Origin: Antedon mediterranea
Taxonomy: Eukaryota; Echinodermata; Crinoidea; Comatulida; Antedonidae
Assembly: GCF_964355755.1 (NCBI RefSeq)
Contig: NC_092677.1
Coordinates: forward strand, 27,562,101-27,622,100
Direction of reading: 5' to 3'
Length of the DNA stretch: 60,000 bases
The position numbers and the translations under genes were made by a program. The notes under the pieces are model-generated. The model was given only the letters and a program-made list of their open reading frames with translations, made no database searches and had not been told where the DNA came from. Shown here in pieces: positions 1 through 11,829 of this stretch. Positions within the stretch are counted from its first letter, which is position 1; each line of letters starts with the position of its first letter.

Positions 1-143
1 CAGTGTAAACTAAACCTTTGATCATTTGCTTTGTTTTTTTACTTTTAGTATCTAAAGCTTTATCTTTATAATTGTTATCATTTGTCATATTTACCATCAG
101 TAAAGCTTCCATACTTTATTTACATTCAGATAAAGGAATATAA

Positions 144-332
144 GGGATCATGTTGAAATTATTCTACTGCAGTTACTGCAGCAACTACGTTTTCTTTATC
201 TCATAATGTAATATTTTGTTTCAAATTTAGAAGTTTATTAGGCAGTCACTGCAATGAATAGTGTATTATCTTGTAATTGCAAGTTTAACAAAATGTCGTA
301 ACTGCAGTAGAATAACTTTAAAACATAATCCC
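144..332. mobile_element. Short inverted-repeat element (MITE-like), about 189 bp
   Basis: The left end (144-178) reads GGGATCATGTTGAAATTATT and continues into CTACTGCAGTTAC. The right end, reverse-complemented, begins GGGATTATGTTTTAAAGTTA and continues into the same CTACTGCAGTTAC block. The two arms match over about 34 bases with a few mismatches. There is no coding capacity. Superfamily and target duplication are unclear. Confidence 0.6.
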
Positions 333-1626
333 AAACTATGAGTGAAATATGAATAATTAAATGACATAGTTTGTCTCATCTCATTCTACACATCTGCTAT
401 GTGTAGTATTTTCTGGATGATTGGTTGCTATTCCATTTTCATTTTTTTCCCAAGATACAAAAACAACAAATATTTTGCTAATGATTAGTTTTTGTAGTTA
501 GATGATGTGTCATAAATTAAAGTACAATTACTTTGTGAAACAATATATTGCCTGTGATGACAGCTTTTAATTTCATCATGATTTTATGTGGATTATTGAT
601 CAAATATGACCATGTGACATTCACACAGGGATCTCATGTTTATTTTTATAATTTCTGTGTTTGGTAGTAGTGATTTGGGTTTATCCAATTATATTTTTGA
701 TATTATTTTAGATTTTTAAATTAAACAGTACTCGTACTTAGAAGACTATGTTGTGCAATTTGTGTATTCTTTAGGTTGTATTTTTATCATATTTCATTAA
801 ATTGTTTTGTATCTTCATTTGTGAGTCTTCCAAATGTGTAGATTGGGAAATAATGTTTTGCTGATTATTATTAATTTCCAAATATTATTTGTGCATGAAT
901 CAAATTTTCTGATGGTATGGTTTTGTTGAGATGGTCCCTGAAAGCTGAGTATACTGCTGCTGTATTGACTAACCAATGGTGACTCATGTATTCTTTGCAG
1001 CAGTACAAAAGCTTGAAAGCAGCAAAAAGCTTCTTTAGCGGCTGCAGCTGTTTTTTCCTCTTATAAAATTCTGCCCTATGTATTAAGATTTATGATCAGA
1101 TCATTAGTGTTCTTGTGTCAAAGTCCATGTAATATTTACCATGATAAGATTTAGTGTGGATACAGTTGACAGGTTAAGGGGCCCTCTCCCAAGTAGATTC
1201 AATGTTGGATTGAAAAACAAGTATAGGTACATTGTTCATTTAAAAGAAAATGAAGAACTTTCTCTAACCACACAGACACCCTTCCACACCACCCTCTCCC
1301 TCCGGCTTAACCCTCTTCCCCTCGACCCCGCCCTGTCTCCCAACTGAAATTGTTGAAAAATGAAATCAAAGAGCCTGGAATAATAGTTTTAGTGATTAGA
1401 ATTTGAGGAGTCAGAATGAGAGGTTATCTTCTGGTCTTTAGTGACTGAACAATGTACAGTGAATTATGTGTACAATTCTGAATTATGAAATTTGTGGTGG
1501 AAAAAGACCAAACTATAGAGCAATCAATGTTGCTGAAAACACTGTTTTCTTTGAAGTAGTACAGTAACACCCAATACAATAAATCATATACTGTACCTTT
1601 AATGCACTAAAACAGCTTTATAAACA

Positions 1627-1684
1627 TAAACCATGCGATTGACATGTTTTGTAAAACATGCGATTGACATGTTTTTTAAAACAT
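1627..1684. repeat. Tandem duplication around ACATGCGATTGACATG
   Basis: The segment CATGCGATTGACATGTTTT occurs twice in a row, about 28 bases apart, separated by short T/A runs. It is a local duplication with no other visible role. Confidence 0.7.
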
Positions 1685-2303
1685 ACTTTAGATATTGTAT
1701 AGATTTTTTATGTGACAATATAGTGAACGACGGTGCCATTATTGTTAAGGCATTGTTTTCGTTGCATTTATAAACAGGATTGGAAAGGCTTGGTTTCCCA
1801 TGGGCATTTTCTTTTCACAATCCTAATCGTAATATTTTATGCATAAAAGTATTTGGTAATATATTCCAACAGGTCATATTTGGAACGCTGCCAATAAATC
1901 TGCTGCTAGATATTTTGTAATCTCTTTTAAAGGAACAGTTGTTGTTAGTTACTAGATTCAGGTTGTTTAAAGGGACAGTCGATACATATCCAGATTTAAA
2001 GGTAACATTGATTTTAGGCTTTTTAAACTTTATTTGTAATATTTTTGTTTTATTTTTCTTGTACGGCAACCACTTAGTAGTTCAGTTCACATTTCCTCTC
2101 TTATTTTTTGTCTTAAGTAATTTTTTATTTTAGCTAATTGTAGACAGAAAATGTGATAATGGAACATGTATAATAATACAATAAACTTTGTGTAAAAAAA
2201 TATAGATTGAAGAGAACTAGACAAAGCAATCCAGAGAAAAATAAATTCACTCCTAAATTTAGGGTGAATTGTTTGCGGAAACTAAAGGTTATTTAACTGA
2301 CAA

Positions 2304-2812
2304 TAGAGAGGTTTCGCAATCTTACGAATACGATAACGAAAACGGATACGTCACGCACACGTATTTGTTTTCGTAAGCCAGTAAAAATCTGTTTCGCATG
2401 GCAACGAAATATTGAGGCGCGTCCAAAATATGACTGCGGTAAATTTGAGCGAAGCGCAGGTGCGTGTTGCTTGGTGCTTGGCTGCCTAGGCCTAGCGTAA
2501 CATCAAGGCGAGTGAGGACTTTAAAAACTGCTATTTATCAAAATTGACTTGGCATTTTAGTAAATTACTTTAGTAAATTACTTTCAATAAATCTATAATT
2601 ATATTATAATCATGTATCATTCCTGATTCAAATGCAAAATGTGCAAAATAGATCAAAAACTATACTCGTTTTGTAGTTACGAATATGACTGGTGATATTC
2701 GTCAACACGAATACGCTTTATGAATATGAGATGGGGATCAGCTCAAAAGTTTCACAAATGTATGACGTATCCGTTTTCGTTATCGTATTCGTAAGATTGC
2801 GAAACCTCCCTA
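2304..2812. mobile_element. Nonautonomous DNA transposon with 50-bp terminal inverted repeats
   Basis: The left arm 2304-2353 (starting TAGAGAGGTTTCGCAATC) and the reverse complement of 2763-2812 (starting TAGGGAGGTTTCGCAATC) agree over 50 bases with one mismatch, reaching GGATACGTCA. The outer TA on each side may be a TA target duplication. The interior is about 410 bp and includes a locally more CpG-rich patch (about 2400-2520), with no transposase frame. It is a nonautonomous element; the superfamily is not determined. Confidence 0.8.
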
Positions 2813-3684
2813 TTGACATATTTAACAAGTTTACCCTAAAATCCATACATTACAAAACTAGGCACTAATCATTGTCAAACGTGTATATAGGCACAAAAGT
2901 TTATTTCATATTTCTATGACATGTGTTTATTTCAGATTTCTATGCTTGTGTTTTATAGACTTTAAAATGTACATTTAATGTATGGCACATTAATGTTGTA
3001 GGTTAGTAATATTAATGATGGTGACACCATGTCAGTACCAATGTTGGGTTACATTAATGTAGTCACCGCAGCAGCCTTGGTTAGTGCTGGCTTATGTAAC
3101 CCTTCTCTGACTGAGTAAATATTGTTTAGCAAGGCTTTATGAAATCTGTTGAGCAGAGTCTATTTTGTCCCGAGGTTGTACGGTGCTCGTTTGTAGACTT
3201 GTTCATTCCAGCAACAGCATAGCTGCCATATTGTATACACTCTGCTGGTCCCTTGCTGTAGGATAAAGCTAATGTTAGGGATCATCTGCAAAGTGTTTGA
3301 ATGTGAGTAATTATGGGATTCTTTTGTTTTTAAAACATAATTAGTTTATAATGTTCGGTTTATTTATGATTTGTGATAATTATAACTTATAAGATTTTTA
3401 GATTTTGTAGTTACTAATTCAGAGTTGTTCGGCCATAAAAATGTTTTTTATGGTTTTATATTCTGTAGAAATTGTGTTTCAATTCTTATATGATTATAAT
3501 ATTAGGTTGTTTGATAAATTAAAGATAAATTAAAAATGATTATATTACGCTGTTTACAGTAATTGAATATTGAATTGTACAGTTACTGATATTTTGTTAG
3601 TAACTGGTATTGATAATTTCAACTTGGTAAAATTAAATCTATATAAATCAATTATGTATGACTCTATGAGTGATAGGCTAACTA

Positions 3685-3780
3685 TATAGTACATATGCCA
3701 CACCCTGTATACAGTAATATTCAAGTTGACTATATAGTACTGCTAACTACATATGCCACACCCTGTATACAGTAATATTA
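3685..3780. repeat. Two-copy tandem duplication
   Basis: ACATATGCCACACCCTGTAT followed by ACAGTAATATT appears at about 3691 and again at about 3749. ACTATATAGTAC also lies near each copy. It is a simple local duplication. Confidence 0.7.
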
Positions 3781-4526
3781 GTATGATAGGACTAATTTAT
3801 TGTTACTCATGCTTTTAAAAATGAATTGATATATTCATTTGAAAATCTATTTTTCTTCGCTTTTATTAAATAGATTTTCATAATTAATTTTGATATTATT
3901 ATTTAAATGTAATAATGCTGTAAATTATTAAATTTAATTAATTTCTATATATTCCACAACCACCTTTGTAAATTTAATGGAACAAATGTAAAGATAATCT
4001 TTTTGATAAAGTTTTGCGAAGTATCCATAAATTTATAATTTTAATTCACCGTTTTGTTCATTTATTAAAAAAAACAAGTTCTCTTGACATTATATTTATG
4101 ATCCCTGATTTGAAAATTATGTTGCCATAGCGCTTGCATTAGGGATCATCTTCAATGTGCTTGAATATCAGGAAGTGATGATGTGGCAGTGTTTAATTTA
4201 AATTTTTGTTGTTGGCTTGGTAGGGTGTTACCTTTATTCCGTTAACTTGGTTGGAAAAAAAGGAAAAGAAAAACTCGCAATATTCATCACGTGCAACCAA
4301 ATTGCACCTTTATCTTCTATCTTATCTAAATAGATAATTCAATTAGTTCAAGAAAGATAAACACCAAATACTAAGAGGAAGTCATGATTCAAAATAGTAT
4401 TATCCACTGTATTTATTTGAAAAAAGTTAAATAACTTCTATTTTATTTTCCAATCTATTTTTAATCATTATCCATTTACACAGAATGTATGCATATTGTA
4501 AGTATTACGTTCAGAGATTCTACTAG

Positions 4527-4670
4527 AGCTCTGTCCACACATCAAACTGTATGTGACGTGCCCATTGGACATGATGATGTCATTTTACTATACATATTTG
4601 GGCATATGACTACCATATTTGAGCACATCAAACTTTTTTGTCAAACTTGTTGTATAGTGTAGATAGAGCT
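4527..4670. mobile_element. TWA-target MITE, family A copy 1
   Basis: It begins AGCTCTGTCCACAC and ends ...GTGTAGATAGAGCT, an imperfect terminal inverted repeat shared with the copies at 20383 and 23039. Interior landmarks of the family are present: GACGTGCCC, GACATGATGATGTCAT, ATATTTGGGCATAT and TTTTTTGTCAAACT. Flanks are TAG and TAA, so one base of the expected TWA target duplication has changed or the left edge has drifted. Confidence 0.75.
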
Positions 4671-6301
4671 TAAGGTTGGAGTTTTCTTGCATTTTTCTGT
4701 CAAATAAAACAAAAAATAATTCAGTGAATCGTTTGGTATTCAACATGACATTTTTCTTAGTTTCCAAACTACTACAACACTAATGAATAAAATAGGAATT
4801 AATATTATGCAAATGAAATGAAACGTGACCGGCCTTTTAAAATTCCGGAATACTGGCCGTTTTAAGGGATTCTGTTTGAAGATGCTTCTTATGAATATTT
4901 TAGATAATGTTATGAGACCTTTTCTGATAGTTTGAAGAGACATAAATAGTTGATTTAATGAGTTAGCATAATGATTATGATAATACTACAAGATGACATC
5001 ATCTTCTTTTCAAATTGTTAATTCTGTATAGTTTTTTTCAAAGTTGGGAATCATCATTTTAGAGCAGAGAAGATATTAAATCACTTGAATGAAATTACAA
5101 AGTCTCCCAAAACTGAGCAACCTACTATTGTAAGGTCGGTCCAAGATTCATTTTCTGTCCAGAATTTAGTTTCTGTGGCAACAAAAATCTTTGTTTTGAA
5201 ACTGGTTTTGTGAGAGTTTCTGTTTCTTCTGTCGAATTTTTGAAAAGTTAACCTTTGACATTTGTTTCTTTCAATAGCTGTTGCATTTCAACATACATTA
5301 AATATACAGTGTTTGCATTATTTTTGCTTGAGCAGTTTCCTTTTAAAATGTATTATTGTTCCATGTTTGTTCCCTAAGTAAGCAAAAAAAGAATTCAATA
5401 CAAAAATAATTCCTTTTCATTATTAATTGTCAAAAGATGATTTATTACAATGTAAATTACATTTCAGAATTTATAGTTGTCGTTTTTGTTCATATTCGTA
5501 CTCTGTTGATTTAGATTAGCACAAATGAATGGAATCTTGTTTATAATATAATTTCATAAAAGCTTTGAATTTGAAATAAGGCTTTTGTTCTTTATAACTG
5601 AAGCAGTACTGAAAAGCTTAGTTGTCGGAAATCCTCATCTTCAGGGATTTGCTTCAATTAGTTGGACTTAAATTACAGGGATGTTCTAAAAATATTTTTC
5701 AATTCTTAATTCTAATTCATTTGTAAACATATGATCAGTATGTATATTGTTTCTTCGGGTAATACCAATTGTAAAATCCAACGTTGAAGCTGTGAAAGGC
5801 GTAATATTTAGTCAGTAATATCATGGTTTGATTGCCCTACCATGCAAACCTAAGTCTGAACTTTATTGAATCTTCTAAGAATTAGGATTAACCAGCAGTT
5901 TCACATTAAGACTGTACTAGGTTAGAATTTAATTTGAGAATCAACAATTATGATTTGATTATCACTTCATGAACAAATTTCCCACAATGCAACTATAGCA
6001 TATGAAGTTTGTGAGCTGAGTTGTGTGAAAAATTATTTTGTTTGTTATAAAAATAATATCTGCCAAAGCCAAAAGGGAAATTGAAATTCGCACTCATATA
6101 TTTTGTGATTAATTCAAAATACTCATTTCCGTCATTTTTTTTCTGAAAACATTGGCTTGCAATCAAACAAAGGTCAAATAATTACACACTTATCATCTTC
6201 AGTTTGATGGATTTAATAGCAAAAATGCTTCTTACATAATGTTTATGAAAGTTAGTTTGTTAGTGTGAAAATGGGAATTAGTAAGTTATAGCATACTATA
6301 G

Positions 6302-6405
6302 TACTTTGCTGCTATGCCTTGTCCCGTTAGTTCTATAATGAAAATCAACCTAGTTGCAATCAATATTTGGTCGACACACTCATGTAAGAAACAACAATTG
6401 TAGAC
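6302..6405 (+). repeat. Dispersed repeat, copy 1 (pairs with 8644-8752)
   Basis: TTTGCTGCTATGCCTTG, TTAGTTCTATAAT and GCAATCAATATTTGGT occur in the same order and orientation here and about 2.3 kb downstream, with small indels. No terminal structure or coding capacity is visible. It could be a fragment of a dispersed repeat or an old segmental duplication. Confidence 0.7.
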
Positions 6406-6850
6406 AAGCCCCTAGCCACGATATACAGAGTAAAATTTGTCATAAGCTATGTTATTTATCTGGTCTATAGTATTGCCACTTCCACTGCTGGACTAGTTTT
6501 TTAAAAGGCACCCCAATCCCTGCTTACAGTCTTGTACCTATGTATTGATTAGTAAACCCAACCAGCTGCGTTGCTTAAACTATAGATTCTGTGATTAATG
6601 AAATAAACCTTGAAATTTGTACATTGATTTTTAGACTTAATAATCATTCCATCTCTGTCGATTTTGTGTTTTTAGATTACATATGAAAATGGAACAGTAA
6701 TCCCAGTAGTGTAAATAAAATAGATCAACTATTCCATGGGGAATGCATAGTGCCTCACATGTTCAGAGCTCACTCAGTACAAGCACAAATAGAACAAACA
6801 ATGATGCCTGGCAACGTCTTGACAGACTTTCTGTATTTTGATCATTAAAC

Positions 6851-6978
6851 AAACTAGTTTGACAAAAAAAGTGTGACGTGCCCAAATATGGGAGTAATAT
6901 TCCCTAATATGGTAGTGATATGACATCATGATGTCCATATATGGGCATATCACATTTTTTTGTCACATAAAGTTTGAA
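6851..6978 (-). mobile_element. TWA-target MITE, family A copy 2 (ends missing)
   Basis: The interior of family A is present in reverse orientation: TAGTTTGACAAAAAAAGTGT, GACGTGCCCAAATATGG, GATATGACATCATGATGTCC, and TTTTTTTGTCACATAAAGTT. The terminal AGCTCTGTCTACAC blocks are absent at both ends, so the copy is truncated or eroded. Confidence 0.65.
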
Positions 6979-7761
6979 GAAAAAAATGACAGCAGCATCA
7001 GTTGTTATCCCTGTGAAATTATTATCAATGAATAAGAACAATCATTTTCGATCAGACAGCTCATTTTTATTTCATTTACAATTTTAAATTGGGAAGAGAC
7101 ATGTCTACATTTTAAAATTGGTTTTTCCTTTCTAGTCTGCTTCAGTCTAAACTCTGTTACCTGTATTGTATAGAATGTTGGTAATAGTTATTGAGTATCA
7201 TATTTTACTAAGCCTTGATGATCAGTTTCTACTGAACTTGTAGTAGCAAAATGAAAACAGAATCTGTGTTAAACTGTGGATATTACTGTAGTAGTAGGAC
7301 AGGTCACATTGAGGCCTAGAATTTGTGATGACTCAACTACTCATGAAAGCATCTGTTTGTTGTTGTTGCGTAACTGTACTAATAATCAATGGATTAATTG
7401 ATCGCTATTATAAGTAATACAAAGAGAAGTCTCAAAGATAATCATGATGTCATCAACTATAGAAAGGCACATTCAGTTAGACAATTTCTTTTATTTGTTT
7501 TACAATGAGTGAATTGCTTTATTTGTTTTGCTTGGTCTTGTTAAATCTTAAGACAATAGATCAGTGCAATACAAGATTGCTAACATAACATCATAGTGGT
7601 ACAAACAGAGAAATTGTACTGTAGACTATACATTTCAGTGATCTGTACTTTACCCATACATGCAAAGAAATTTAATACTCTCTTACTAAACCCAGTTAAC
7701 ATTATTAGTAACATTTTCTGATGGCAAGAAAAAAGATAATGGTTTATGGAGGTTGATGAGG

Positions 7762-7841
7762 TAAGTCGATTGCTAACTGCTTCGTTCTATAAGTCAAATG
7801 CTAACTGGTTCATTCTAAGTTGACTGCTAACTGCTTCGTTC
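7762..7841. repeat. 27-bp minisatellite, left part (three copies)
   Basis: Three head-to-tail copies of a 27-bp unit like TAAGTCGATTGCTAACTGCT followed by TCGTTC. A fourth copy lies at 8474-8500, on the other side of the inserted element at 7845-8473, so the array was split by that insertion. Confidence 0.8.
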
Positions 7842-7844
7842 TAA

Positions 7845-8473
7845 GGGCGCGTTTATACAACACGCTATTACACGCATTATTCAACACGCCTACGAGAAGT
7901 GTGTTGTATAACACCGAAGAGATTCCGTGTAATGAGATTTTAATTGCAAAAAAGGCTACTTGGCTGAATCCTAAAATGTTGTGGATTCCCGGTTGCTGTT
8001 GGCGTGTTGGAAGTGTCCTCAGGGTATTGTTTTGACCTCTCGTTAAATATAAGTATGTGCTGTGAAAATGTTGACCAAATCTAGTAGATAATTGTGCTTT
8101 TTTTGCATATTTTAATTGATTTAGCACTTAACAATAACATTAACGCTAATTAATGTTGGCATAATTTGGCAAAATGTAGCATAGTTTTATCCTAATTCTA
8201 AAACATTTTTTTTTAAATTTCAAAAGCAGATTTAAAAAATCAATAACTGAATAAACTAAATTTTAAACGAAATCATCCGTTTTATTAAAATCCTTAATAA
8301 ACTAATTTAATTCATAATGCATGCGAGTACAACTTAGAATTATGAACTATGGTATAACACGGTATTACGATTTAATGTATAACTGCAAGGTTTTTGTGGG
8401 GTTAACCTCGGCCCGTGCAACACGCTAAAAATTAAAAATGTGTTCAAATTTAGGGTGTTGTATAAACACAGCC
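7845..8473. mobile_element. Harbinger-like nonautonomous element with TAA target duplication
   Basis: The left end GGGCGCGTTTATACAACAC and the reverse complement of the right end GGCTGTGTTTATACAACAC match over about 21 bases with few differences. The element is flanked on both sides by TAA (7842-7844 and 8474-8476). A three-base TWA duplication and GG-starting ends are typical of the PIF/Harbinger superfamily. The 629-bp element has no transposase frame. The overlapping opposite-strand frames at its left end come from the inverted repeat and are not genes. Confidence 0.8.
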
Positions 8474-8629
8474 TAAAGTCGAATGCTAACTGCCTGGTTC
8501 TAAGTTGTTGGCAGGCTCACCAATCGTTGCAGCATCGTGGTTCCAAGTTGTTGGCAGGCTCACCAATCGTTGCAGCATCGTGGTTCTAAGTTGTTGGCTG
8601 GCTCACTAGTCGTTGCAGCATCGTGTTGC
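8474..8629. repeat. Split 27-bp minisatellite copy followed by three 43-bp tandem copies
   Basis: 8474-8500 is the fourth copy of the 27-bp unit seen at 7762-7841. From 8501 three 43-bp copies follow, starting TAAGTTGTTGGCAGGCTCAC and including CGTTGCAGCATCGTGGTTC; the third copy has several substitutions. Both units share the GGTTCTAAGT junction. Confidence 0.8.
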
Positions 8630-8643
8630 TGTGTCATTATTTA

Positions 8644-8752
8644 CCTTTGCTGCTATGCCTTGACCCGGATTAGTTCTATAATAAAAATCAACCTATGCAA
8701 TCAATATTTGGTTAGTGATATATTGTGACACACCCACATAAAGAACAACACA
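8644..8752 (+). repeat. Dispersed repeat, copy 2 (pairs with 6302-6405)
   Basis: It carries the same ordered blocks as the upstream copy: TTTGCTGCTATGCCTTG, TTAGTTCTATAAT, GCAATCAATATTTGGTTAG and GAACAACA. There is a short insertion (GTGATATATTGTG) relative to copy 1. Confidence 0.7.
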
Positions 8753-10429
8753 ATCTTTATGGACCATGTTACAAGCTCTTATATCTGTAGTATGTTGTTT
8801 CTATTGACAAACATTGTGGCTATGTGCCTTTGCCATTTAAAGACAAAGTAAACACATTCCTATTTTACAAAACTATACAAATTGATAATAAAAGTAACTT
8901 AAATGAAACTACTACTAGACTCATGTTTGCTTTCATTTTGGGATTCAATCAATACCAGTGTACTGTTGAAAAAAAATTTAAACGTAACATGTTCTGTGTT
9001 AACTATCTATTTCAAAATACTGTTCTGAGTTTATTATATACTGTATATATTAAAAAGATACTTCAGAGTGTTTGTAAAATTGCATGACAAATGACATTAA
9101 AAACACCTTTTTTCTGTTAACTATCTTTTTTACTATGCTTGTGAATTAATGAAAGATACAAAAACATTAAGTTGATAACTAACATTTCAAGTGTATTATA
9201 TAGTAACTTCTATAAAACATAGGTATAGAATTGTGAGTGGCACCTCAACCTTGAAGCTACTTCATTTTCTCAACAAATTCAAAGGAATCTTTATCAACAA
9301 ATGTTACTTAAAGGTACATAAAAGGGTTGTCAAAGTCTTTGTACAAGTTGTTTTGAGTGCAATATTTAAATTTATTACTGAAAGGTCTACTGATAATTGA
9401 CAAGAGTGTAGAGCTATAAAAGCCCCATGTGTCTACATACTTCATCATGACATGCACTCCTGAGGTAAACAAGATAATACATCAATAAGCTATAGAAAAT
9501 TTCCAAATCTGGTAATTTTTCATCCAATAAGAAAGCAGCTTCCCAGCATGTTAGTTAATTGCGTTTTCTTCAATTTGTTTCTTGCATCCCCTGCCTGTTG
9601 ATTCAATATCACATGCAAGACGACTGAAGGAGAGGTCAAGCAACTATTGTGGATATGATTTAATGTGATTGGAGGACATCAAATTATGAATACAACAACA
9701 AGTAATATCTTTTGTGGTCAATCAAGATATACTACATCTTGGTTCTGACACTAGTGACAAAAAATATTACAAAAATCTATAATAAGGCTTATATTCAACA
9801 TTGATTGATTTCAAGTGTCTACATCTGCTAATTGCCATTGTCTTTCATTAAGAACATGCTTAGGTCATTGTTCCTTTTATAACTACAGTTTAGAATTTTC
9901 TTGTTAGAACCTCACAAAAGGTTATCTTCAACTTGGAACCTAGCTGTTCAGTAGCAAATACAGCCTAGGCCTATAATATTATATTGTTTCATGGGAATTT
10001 CAATTTTTGTCTGGATTCATATTGATACAATACCACATTTTATTTATTTTAAGGTAAGCAGAATAGAAAATATACCAGCATTACTTTTATTTGTATACAT
10101 TACATTGTTATTGTACTTAATTATGGTACCAGTATAATTTGTCAGCTAAAGTACAGCACGTATTATGATCTCAAGTGACTACCATCACCAACCTATCTTT
10201 ACTCTTCACCATGTTGTTATTCATTTCTATGCATGTCACAATTTGGCTTTACTTCCCATCTTCAGGATGAGACAATAAGGCGGGTAAAAGCAAAGTGGCT
10301 TTTAAGTAAAACGTGACAAAGACTGATTTGATGTTGTCTTTAATAAACATGCATCTTTCTGATTCCTTATTATTGTACCATTTACAGTAATATTAATTCC
10401 TTTGTATGTTATTTGTACCATTTCTCTAT

Positions 10430-10640
10430 ACAGTAATTGTAGGCCTACATAGTCTGTTGCTGTGCCATTTATCTATACGGCAGTAGCAGGCCTAGTGTAT
10501 TACTGTAGTCTGTATGTTATTGCTGTGCCTTTTTCTATAGTAGTAGTAGGGCTATTAAAATGTTTCTTTGCTATTGCAATAGGCCTAGCCAGCATACAGC
10601 CTGGCTGTATGTTATTCCTGAGCCATTTTACTGTGATAAG
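10430..10640. repeat. Degenerate tandem repeat, roughly 75-bp period
   Basis: Repeated, diverged blocks of the type TGTTGCTGTGCCATTT...CTATA...GTAGTAGGCCTA recur about three times. The open frame across them (10462-10683) reads hydrophobic but has no supporting signal. Confidence 0.5.
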
Positions 10641-11660
10641 TTATGCTATGTATGTTTATATTTGTTGTGGTTTTTGTCAATGAAAATTGGTCATACATGT
10701 GTAGTAAACAATTGTGGTTAAAAACGATATCAAGGATGTGGTTCTGATAAGTTTAATTAATGACAAATCTAAGTGCTATGATGATACTAATAAGAACTGC
10801 CTCCAGAGTGCAATTACACTGTATATCTACCAATATCACTGAAAACTACCACTTATGTGTATCTAAGCATTCACTTGGCTTTGAGTCCAAGACGGAGGCT
10901 AAAATCTTATACAGTAATTTCAAATCAAATTACTTTGTGTAATTAAGATTTTGATTATAATAAGTAAACAGGGATAATTTGATTGAATGCTCACTCTTCA
11001 TTTATTAATTTATCCAAATTCTACCATTGGTAAACTTTATATTGCTTATTCTAATTACACAATGTTTCGGTATCTGGTGGAGAGTACCACTACCTACCAG
11101 TACCAGTATTCTATTAATTGAATTATATCCAGTATTTATCAGAATTTAAAATTATGCAGAAGTATGGATCTGACGAACTGTATTGTGATTGTAATGATTC
11201 TGTTAGCAATTCATGCAGGTTGTTTTATCAAGTCTTTTGTTTCTAATAAGTACTGTAATAAGTGGTTGCTTAGTTGTAAAGGGATTCTATCCACACTATG
11301 TATGTAAACTGGAGTTCCTGCACTACTAGTAGTATAGGGTGTAGTATTTAAGGTTATTTAATTTTTTAGGTGATATCTGTGTGTGATTATAAAGTTGAAG
11401 GGATTGACCACTATAACATTACTCTGGAGTTTTAAGTTCAGGTACTTAACATTAGTAGTACAGTATTTAAGGGGATAGTGTTTGTCCTTAAGTTTTTTTT
11501 TTGTGATTTCTGTGTACTTTGTTTTCTGAAACTTTTTCAGAATCTTGTCAGAGTATTTTTATAAATCCACTTAGTCTACACTTGTCTGTCAACATTTCTT
11601 GTAAGATCATACCTTTCCATTAAATACATAAGATTTATTAATTTCTTCTTTTTTTCTCAG

Positions 11661-11829
11661 GTGCATTACTTAATGGACTAATGCTGTAGGAAGCAGAAGA
11701 AGTGACTTTATCTATATTTACTTATCATTATATGTACCATCGGCACTACCAAGGATTTTAAATGTTGCCAACAGGACACTTACAAATGGTCCTTACGGGA
11801 GATTTTAATCGTTACAAAGTTTTTCCACA
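11661..11829 (+). promoter_or_regulatory. 5' UTR part of first coding exon, with four upstream ORFs
   Basis: The exon starts after the acceptor TTTTTTTCTCAG. Before the main start codon it has four upstream ORFs: 11673-11681 (2 codons), 11681-11689 (2 codons), 11732-11761 (9 codons) and 11762-11833 (23 codons). The first two overlap by one base, the third stop abuts the fourth start (TAAATG), and the fourth stop overlaps the main start as ATGA. The fourth uORF has T at -3 (weak); the main start has A at -3 (favourable). An in-frame TAA near 11805 precedes the main ATG, so the coding frame does not extend upstream. Translational control is an inference. Confidence 0.65.

Larger units (their letters stand above)
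1..11660. other. Non-coding 5' flank or first intron of the ANKRD11/12-like gene
   Basis: No supportable coding exon lies here; the short open frames show no family resemblance, codon bias or matching splice sites. The stretch ends in a pyrimidine-rich splice acceptor (TTTTTTTCTCAG, ending 11660), so at least its last part should be an intron whose upstream non-coding exon is not identified. It holds inverted-repeat elements at 144-332, 2304-2812, 4527-4670, about 6851-6978 and 7845-8473, tandem repeats near 1627-1684, 7762-7841 and 8501-8629, and a degenerate repeat near 10430-10640. The rest looks like unremarkable AT-rich DNA. Confidence 0.6.

Noticed and set aside
7810-8127. Overlapping frames on both strands near the Harbinger-like element
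   Set aside because: They run across the inverted-repeat end and minisatellite; no transposase motif is present.
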